Source of the DNA: Saprospira grandis
GTDB lineage: Bacteria > Bacteroidota > Bacteroidia > Chitinophagales > Saprospiraceae
Direction: 5' to 3'
DNA length: 64,000 bases
NCBI RefSeq assembly: GCF_027594745.1
Contig: NZ_CP110854.1
Location: forward strand, 4,109,501 to 4,173,500
The translations under genes were made by a program, and so were the position numbers. The notes below the pieces were generated by a model. It worked only from the letters and a program-made list of their open reading frames with translations, was not told where the DNA came from and did not search any database. This document shows, one piece after another, positions 59,112 to 64,000 of this stretch. Position 1 is the stretch's first letter; each line of letters opens with the position of its first letter.

Positions 59112-60385
59112 TGCAACCATTAGCCGAACGCCTGCGCCCCCAAAGCCTAGATGATTATATGGGCCAAGAACATTTGTTGGGTGCAGGCGCCCCGCTTCGC
59201 AATATGCTCCAATCGGGCCAGTTGCCCTCCCTGATTCTTTGGGGACCTCCGGGTATTGGTAAAACGACCTTGGCCCGCTTGCTGGCCCAAGAATCTGGCC
59301 GCCCACTGCATAGCCTCTCGGCTGTAGATGCTGGCGTCAAAGAACTGCGAGAATTATTGCAAAGGGCCAAAAAACAAAACCTCTTTCAACAAGGGAAAAG
59401 TCCCTTGCTCTTTATTGATGAGATTCATCGCTTTAGCAAATCGCAACAAGATGCTTTGCTCTCTGCGGTAGAGCAAGGGGTAGTTACCCTTTTGGGCGCC
59501 ACCACCGAAAACCCTTCTTTTGAGGTCATTCGGGCCCTGCGCTCTCGCTGCCAGATCTATCGTCTGCGGCCCCTAACGGCCCAGCAACTACAAAGCATTG
59601 CCGAGCAAGCCTTGGCCAAAGATGAATTGCTCCAACAATATGAGGTAGAGATTGTCGATGCCGAGGCCCTGCAACAATATGCTGGCGGAGATGCGCGTAA
59701 ACTGCTCAATATCTTAGAGTTGTTGGTGGGTAGCCATAGCGACCCCAAGCAGCCTTTGCGCATTACGGCCGATCTATTGGCGGAGGTCTTACAAGAGAAT
59801 CTGGCCGCCTATGACAAAAATGGCGACTGGCATTATGCCGTGACCTCTGCCCTGATCAAATCTATCCGTGGCTCGGACCCCAATGCCGCCCTTTATTGGC
59901 TGGCGCGGATGTTGGCGGGAGGCGAAGACCTCAAGTTTATTGCCCGAAGATTGATTATTTCGGCTAGTGAGGATATTGGGCTGGCCAATCCCAACGCCAT
60001 CCTTTTGGCCAATCAATGTTTTGAGGCCGTGGACCGCATTGGCTATCCCGAATCTCGGATTATTCTCTCGCAGACCGTGATTTATTTGGCCTGTTCGCCC
60101 AAAAGCAATTCCGCTTATCAGGCCATCAATAAGGCGATGGAGCTAGTGGAAAAAACCGGACAACTAGAGGTGCCACTGGCCCTTCGGAACCCTCGCTCTC
60201 AGGAGGACCGACAAGAGGGTTTTGGCGATGGCTATCTTTACTCACATGCTTATCCCGGCCATTTTGTGGAGCAAGAATTTATGCCCGAAGCCCTGCGGGG
60301 GCATAAACTTTATGAGCCGGCTCAAAACGCTCAAGAGCATAAGTTTAAACAAAAACTCGATCAGTATTGGAAAAAATACCGCTAA
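59111..60385 (+). CDS. rarA: Replication-associated recombination protein A (AAA+ ATPase)
   Basis: A 424-residue clamp-loader-like ATPase (RarA/MgsA/WRNIP1 family). It begins LAERLRPQSLDDYMGQEHLL, has Walker A GPPGIGKTTLARLLAQ (about 45-60), Walker B LLFIDEIHRFSKSQQDALLS, sensor 1 LGATTENPSFEV and the family-specific C-terminal tetramerisation part with RSQEDRQEGFGDGYLYSHAY-type residues. It acts at stalled replication forks. It starts on the hemB stop codon and overlaps the next small gene by 19 bases. Confidence 0.93.
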   Translation: MQPLAERLRPQSLDDYMGQEHLLGAGAPLRNMLQSGQLPSLILWGPPGIGKTTLARLLAQESGRPLHSLSAVDAGVKELRELLQRAKKQNLFQQGKSPLLFIDEIHRFSKSQQDALLSAVEQGVVTLLGATTENPSFEVIRALRSRCQIYRLRPLTAQQLQSIAEQALAKDELLQQYEVEIVDAEALQQYAGGDARKLLNILELLVGSHSDPKQPLRITADLLAEVLQENLAAYDKNGDWHYAVTSALIKSIRGSDPNAALYWLARMLAGGEDLKFIARRLIISASEDIGLANPNAILLANQCFEAVDRIGYPESRIILSQTVIYLACSPKSNSAYQAINKAMELVEKTGQLEVPLALRNPRSQEDRQEGFGDGYLYSHAYPGHFVEQEFMPEALRGHKLYEPAQNAQEHKFKQKLDQYWKKYR

Positions 60386-60939
60386 TTCTCTTGCTGCTGC
60401 TCCCCTTTAGCCTCTTGGCCCAAAAGGTAGAATTTGAAAAGCGTTCTCGCTACGACAAGCTCCCTCCTGCCATGCAGGAAAGTCTGCAAGCGCTCTATGG
60501 GCAGCTCCCCAAAAGGGCCAAATTTTACCAAGAGTACCAAAAGGAAAGCTATAGTTATGAGGCCAAATTTCGCTATCGGGGCCATTGCCATAGTGTGGAG
60601 TATGATGCAGCGGGGCAGCTAGAAGATATTGAGGTTCGCCAGAAGTGGAAAAAGCTGGCGCCAGAGATTAGGCAGCCGATAGAGCAAGCCCTAGAACAGC
60701 AATTTAAGCGTTATCGCATTCGCAAGCTACAGCTGCAACTGACTGGCCCAGAGCAGGATTTAGCCCAGCAATTGCAGGCTAAAAAACCGCTTATTCCCTC
60801 TGCTTATGAACTCATCATCAAGGGGAATGATGGCCAAAGCTGGCAGCTTTGGGAGTTTCTATTTACGGCAGAGGGCCAAATTCTTCGGCAAGAGCAGTTG
60901 ATAGAAGTAGACGCCAGTAGCTGGCAATTAGATTATTAG
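60367..60939 (+). CDS. Exported PepSY-like small protein, TTG start
   Basis: The 190-residue protein has a clear Sec signal (MEKIPLILLLLLPFSLLAQ) directly after a TTG start at 60367, inside the end of rarA; no ATG would keep the signal peptide. The mature part has two similar halves (FRYRGHCHSVEYDAAGQLED and YELIIKGNDGQSWQLWEFLF) in the style of PepSY-like domains of Bacteroidota periplasmic proteins. It is probably in the hemB-rarA transcript. Function unknown. Confidence 0.65.
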   Translation: MEKIPLILLLLLPFSLLAQKVEFEKRSRYDKLPPAMQESLQALYGQLPKRAKFYQEYQKESYSYEAKFRYRGHCHSVEYDAAGQLEDIEVRQKWKKLAPEIRQPIEQALEQQFKRYRIRKLQLQLTGPEQDLAQQLQAKKPLIPSAYELIIKGNDGQSWQLWEFLFTAEGQILRQEQLIEVDASSWQLDY

Positions 60940-60960
60940 TATTTTTTGGGGCCCTAAATA

Positions 60961-61040
60961 GATGAGGGTTTCAATCCTCATTTCTATATCATCGCGAAGC
61001 GATACCATTATTGCGGTGGGTTTTAACCTACCGAAAAGGT
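60961..61040 (-). repeat. R8/R2 palindromes, reversed
   Basis: ATGAGGGTTTCAATCCTCAT and the hairpin ATCGCGAAGCGAT form a reversed, diverged R8. GGTGGGTTTTAACCTACC follows. They separate the PepSY-like gene from the DUF2490 gene. Confidence 0.65.
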
Positions 61041-61085
61041 CCTGTGCAGTGTTAAGCTGGGGAAGCCCATCCAATTTCTTTCTCT

Positions 61086-61735
61086 ATGCGGTTTATTCTT
61101 TTCTTTTTCCTCTTTAATAGTGGGTTGCTTTATGCTCAAGAATTTAAGCAAGAGCAGGGTATTTTGTCCGAACTCCTTTTGCGCTACAAGCATAACAACA
61201 ACTGGCGTTCTGGCTTCAAGCTAGAGCATTTTGCGCAGTTTCCGCCTTTGGTGCATAGTAGTTTCAACGCCCAATACTTTCTAGATTACAAAACGAATAG
61301 GGGCTTAAAATTGGCTTGGGGATATCGTTTGGCTCAGGATGCGGGCCAAGCCATTAGTCATCGTTTTATTCAGCAACTGGCTTGGGGGCAAAAATTATCG
61401 GTAGGGCAATTGGGTCATCGTTTTCGTTTGGAGGGCAACTGGGGGGGCAGCGGCGGCCCGAATACCGCTTGCGGTATCGGCTATCGCTAGAACGTCCCTT
61501 AATGGGCCAAAAAATCAATGCAAAAGAGCTATATTGGCAGGCCTCAGAAGAGCTACTGCCGGGCTGGCGGCCTGAGGGTGGGCAATATGAAAACCGCTTG
61601 GCCATTTCCTTGGGTTATCGTTCGTCGGGGGCTTGGCGTTTACTGCTTGGAATAGAGCAGCGGCTTCGTTTTCGGCCTAGGGCGCTACGGCAGCAAATTT
61701 GGGGAAAGATTTATTACATCTACGCTATTAACTAA
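61086..61735 (+). pseudogene. DUF2490 outer-membrane protein, frameshifted at a G tract
   Basis: Frame 1 (from 61086) encodes a signal peptide (MRFILFFFLFNSGLLYAQ) and the first two thirds of a DUF2490 beta-barrel (LLLRYKHNNNWRSGFKLEHF, FIQQLAWGQKL, HRFRLEG). It breaks at seven G (61441-61447) and soon stops at 61490. The family's next strand, PEYRLRYRLSLERPL, lies in the other frame, which stays open to 61735. Eight G would give one continuous protein of 216 residues. It is either a real or phase-variable frameshift or a sequencing error in a homopolymer. The rsmE gene follows five bases on. Confidence 0.82.
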
Positions 61736-61739
61736 GACT

Positions 61740-62456
61740 ATGCAACTCTTTTATTGTCCAAACATTCAGGGACAACAAGCCATACTAGAAGAAGATGAAT
61801 TTCGTCATGCTTGCAAAACCTTACGTAAAAAAGAGGGGGATCAGCTTCATCTTTTTGATGGGCGGGGGCATTATTATTTGGCCCAAATTGCCAAAACGAG
61901 CAAGCGAGAAGCCCGCTTAGATATATTGGAGCAGGAAGAGCGGCCCTTACCGTGGTCCTTTTCTTTGCATTTGGCTTTGGCCCCTACCAAAAACATGGAT
62001 CGCATGGAGTGGTTGGTAGAAAAGGCCGTAGAAGTGGGCGTAAATAAAATCAGTTTATTCTTGAGCCAGCAATCGGAGCGCAAAAAGGTTCGGATGGACC
62101 GTTTGCAGCGGATAGCCCTTTCGGCGGCTAAGCAATCGCATAAATGGGTATTGCCTGAATGGGGCGAATTGCAGAAGCTCACTGACTTTTTGCCTCAGCA
62201 AACTGCCCAGCATCGGTTTATTGCCCATTGTCATGCTTCGGATTTGCCCTTATTGAAAGCGGCTTGTCCAAAAACAATTGGGCTTAAGGAAGAAATTCTA
62301 ATTTTATTGGGACCAGAGGGCGACTTTTCTTGGCCGGAAGTAGAAATGGCCGAGGCCGCTGGTTTTCAGTCGGTGAGTTTGGGGCATAGTCGTTTACGGA
62401 CCGAAACGGCCGCCCTTTATGTCTGTCAGGGCATTCAGTGGGAGTTGGGTCAATAA
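61740..62456 (+). CDS. rsmE: 16S rRNA (uracil-1498-N3)-methyltransferase
   Basis: The 238-residue protein has an N-terminal PUA-like domain (about 1-72, FRHACKTLRKKEGDQLHLFD) and a C-terminal SPOUT methyltransferase domain with the knot motifs LVEKAVEVGVNKISLFLS, LLGPEGDFSWPEVEMA (SAM binding) and SLGHSRLRTETAALY. It methylates N3 of U1498 in the 30S decoding region. It lies five bases after the DUF2490 frame and ends just before an R1 copy. Confidence 0.95.
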   Translation: MQLFYCPNIQGQQAILEEDEFRHACKTLRKKEGDQLHLFDGRGHYYLAQIAKTSKREARLDILEQEERPLPWSFSLHLALAPTKNMDRMEWLVEKAVEVGVNKISLFLSQQSERKKVRMDRLQRIALSAAKQSHKWVLPEWGELQKLTDFLPQQTAQHRFIAHCHASDLPLLKAACPKTIGLKEEILILLGPEGDFSWPEVEMAEAAGFQSVSLGHSRLRTETAALYVCQGIQWELGQ

Positions 62457-62475
62457 ATAGGGGGCGGAGCCCCCT

Positions 62476-62622
62476 TGGCCCGCAGGGCCAGAGGCCCAGC
62501 GCTGCGCAGCCGTGGCCGAAGGCCAGACCCAAGCCGCCGCAGGCGGCTGCAGGGCCGAGCAGACTTGCGAGCGGCGGAGCCTAGCGGCGGCCGCCCCGCT
62601 AATTAGGGCGGCCGCGGGCCCC
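62476..62622 (-). repeat. R1 GC-rich hairpin element, copy 19
   Basis: The variable stem is AGCCGCC-TGC-GGCGGCT. An extra hairpin, GCGGCCGCCC ... GGGCGGCCGC, lies near the GGGGCC end (62586-62616). Confidence 0.85.
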
Positions 62623-62718
62623 AAAAAAACAAAGCTTTAAAATTGAAGAGAGATTCCTTAAAATTTGAAAAAAGCCTTAGTTTTGGGCTTTTGAGACAAA
62701 GCAGATGGCAAAGCCCTT

Positions 62719-63834
62719 ATGGAATTTAGCGAGAAAACAATAGTCATTTTATCTCCCAAAGCCTGGGGAGTAGACTCTCCGGCAAGGCAACTTTATGCGC
62801 GTTTTTTAGCTCGTAGGGGAAATCAGGTATATTTTGTCAATCCGCCTTCTCAATTTAATTCGGTGACCCCACAGGCCGAGGAAGAGAATTTGTTTGTGGT
62901 AGATTATCGTTTGCCCAAGCCTATTTTTGGGTTGTGGGGGACTTCCTCGGAGCTTAGTCAGGCCAAGCGAATTTTAAAGCTCATTGCCAAGCCTATAGAC
63001 TTGCTTTTCAGTTTTCATTGTTCTGCATTTGGCGATCTTTCTGTATTTGGGGCGCAAAAGTCGATTTTTTATTTGGAGGAATGGCAAGAAAAGGCGGAGC
63101 ATGCGCAGGCGGTTATGCGGACGGCGGATTTGGTATTGGCCTTATCGAGTCCATTGCTGGCCTCTTTGCCTGAGGGCAAGGCCAAAAAAATGCAATTTGA
63201 GCATGCCTTGCACCCGGCCTTTATCACGGCAGAAAAGCGTTCGGAGCGGATTCGGTCCAATACACAGTTTACGACGGGGCGTTTGCGTTGTGGTTATGTG
63301 GGGAATTTGCAAAATGAATTTATTGCCACAGAGTTATTTCAGCAACTTATACGGCAGCATCCTACTGTAGAATTTCATATGATTGGGCCATTTGTGAAGA
63401 ACAGCAACTTGGCCTTGGAGGGCAATAAAACCTGGGAAGACCCCTTTGTAGAGTATTTAATGGGATCGCCCAATGTCCGTATGTATGGTAGTTTGATGCG
63501 GAAGCGCATGACCGAATTGGTTCAGACTATGGATCTTTTTTTGGTTTGCTATGATAGTGAGCAATTTGCGGATAAGGTGGCCAATCCACAGAAAGTATTA
63601 GAATATTTGAGTACGGGAAATTTGGTTGTGGCTAGTCCTACTGCAGACTATCAAGGTCGGCAAGACCTATTGGTTATGGCAGAAAAGCTAGAAGATTTGC
63701 CCGAGCGCTTTGCCCAAAGTTTGAAAAAAGTGGAGCAATTGAACAAGCCGGCCTTAAAGGCCAAGCGTTTGGCCTTTGCCCAGCAATTTCAGTATGAGCA
63801 ACAGCTAGAAAAAATTGCCCAATTTTTAGATTAA
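62719..63834 (+). CDS. Glycosyltransferase, GT-B fold (GT4-like)
   Basis: A 371-residue cytoplasmic glycosyltransferase. The N-terminal half has WGVDSPARQLYARFLARRGN and VYFVNPP. The C-terminal Rossmann domain contains RCGYVGNLQNEFIATELFQQ, FHMIGPF and the donor-binding segment ADKVANPQKVLEYLSTGNLV (about 290-309), in the place of the GT4 E-x7-E motif. It resembles UDP-galactopyranose/mannan-type transferases of exopolysaccharide loci. Another glycosyltransferase starts 10 bases downstream, so an exopolysaccharide or O-antigen locus probably continues past the window. Confidence 0.82.
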   Translation: MEFSEKTIVILSPKAWGVDSPARQLYARFLARRGNQVYFVNPPSQFNSVTPQAEEENLFVVDYRLPKPIFGLWGTSSELSQAKRILKLIAKPIDLLFSFHCSAFGDLSVFGAQKSIFYLEEWQEKAEHAQAVMRTADLVLALSSPLLASLPEGKAKKMQFEHALHPAFITAEKRSERIRSNTQFTTGRLRCGYVGNLQNEFIATELFQQLIRQHPTVEFHMIGPFVKNSNLALEGNKTWEDPFVEYLMGSPNVRMYGSLMRKRMTELVQTMDLFLVCYDSEQFADKVANPQKVLEYLSTGNLVVASPTADYQGRQDLLVMAEKLEDLPERFAQSLKKVEQLNKPALKAKRLAFAQQFQYEQQLEKIAQFLD

Positions 63835-63844
63835 GCCTTATTGT

Positions 63845-64000
63845 ATGTCAGTTAGTCCGCCATTGGTGGCGATCATTATGCCCGCTTATCATGCGGAGAA
63901 ATATATTGCCACAGCCATTCAATCTGTCTTAGACCAAAGTCATACTAATTGGCAATTGCGGATTGTGAATGATGGTAGTCGGGACATGACGGAAGAGATC
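63845..64000 (+). CDS. Glycosyltransferase family 2, N-terminal part (cut by window edge)
   Basis: Fifty-two codons are visible: an ATG at 63845 followed by PPLVAIIMPAYHAEKYIATA, IQSVLDQSHTNWQLRIVNDG and SRDMTEEI. These are the opening beta-alpha-beta and the nucleotide-binding D-G-S of GT2 enzymes. The rest lies outside. It is in tandem with the GT-B gene and probably in the same operon. Confidence 0.85.
   Translation, partial: MSVSPPLVAIIMPAYHAEKYIATAIQSVLDQSHTNWQLRIVNDGSRDMTEEI

Noticed and set aside
1..64000. tRNA, rRNA, origin of replication, riboswitches
   Set aside because: I looked for cloverleaf ends (CCA, GGTTCGAATCC-type arms), rRNA core motifs and known riboswitch cores by eye and found none; a dedicated scan could still find a tRNA in the repeat-rich gaps.

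Overview
The window looks like chromosome of a Bacteroidota bacterium, most plausibly a Saprospira-like member of the Saprospiraceae (inference). The pointers are a protein with a C-terminal type IX secretion sorting domain, a paired DUF4856/imelysin lipoprotein locus, a DUF2490 protein, LpxD (so an outer membrane), a ComEC without its usual C-terminal hydrolase domain, and many lipoproteins with Bacteroidota-style lipoboxes. I see no rRNA, tRNA, CRISPR array or prophage. Most of the DNA is housekeeping genes separated by unusually dense families of dispersed repeats.

Layout: 1-7267 holds an LRAT-like protein, a K+/H+ antiporter (nhaP2-like), a minus-strand operon (WYL regulator, TPR lipoprotein, GNAT acetyltransferase), repeats and a small membrane protein. 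7450-17223 is a nine-gene plus-strand operon that I consider the most interesting coding locus: a divergent Hsp70, a J-like protein lacking HPD, a GrpE-like protein, two TM-anchored TerB-like proteins, a zinc-ribbon/TM/LysM protein, a 1012-residue TM-anchored helical-repeat protein and two more TM-anchored proteins. It reads as a complete, membrane-tethered Hsp70 machine separate from the housekeeping DnaK system. 18096-32212 carries comEC, a nucleoside phosphorylase, lpdA, a DUF4349 lipoprotein, a phosphohexomutase, a T9SS cargo protein, lpxD, a TPM protein, glpD and an RsbR-like STAS protein. 32213-35930 is a repeat-rich, AT-rich stretch with three small exported proteins. 36031-43938 has DUF4856 plus imelysin, pirin, an OmpA-domain protein, a PTPS-family enzyme and a LuxC-like acyl-CoA reductase.

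44793-54710 is a three-gene minus-strand cassette: an SNF2-type helicase with a DUF3883 end, a DUF1156 adenine-specific methylase and an HEPN-DUF499 ATPase. It resembles the BREX type 3 core without PglZ and is very probably anti-phage defence. It is bordered by repeats and by an 11-unit, 42-bp minisatellite. 56017-64000 has an orphan protein, a REP-associated (IS200-like) tyrosine transposase flanked by the palindromes it presumably mobilises, hemB-rarA and a small exported protein, a frameshifted DUF2490 gene, rsmE, and two glycosyltransferases, the second cut by the window edge.

Repeats: (R1) nineteen copies of a 110-170 bp GC-rich element whose frame (GCTCGGCCC ... CGGTCTG) is conserved while the enclosed stem differs completely between copies yet is always self-complementary; (R2/R3) REP-like palindromes with a GGYTTNARCC-type core and co-varying arms, tied to the transposase at 57182; (R4) two 177-bp copies; (R5) a 20-mer, AGAAAAAGTTGAGGGACTAA, found nine times, always on the plus strand; (R6) a duplicated ~270-bp composite; (R7/R8) smaller families. 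Most open frames inside these repeats are artefacts.
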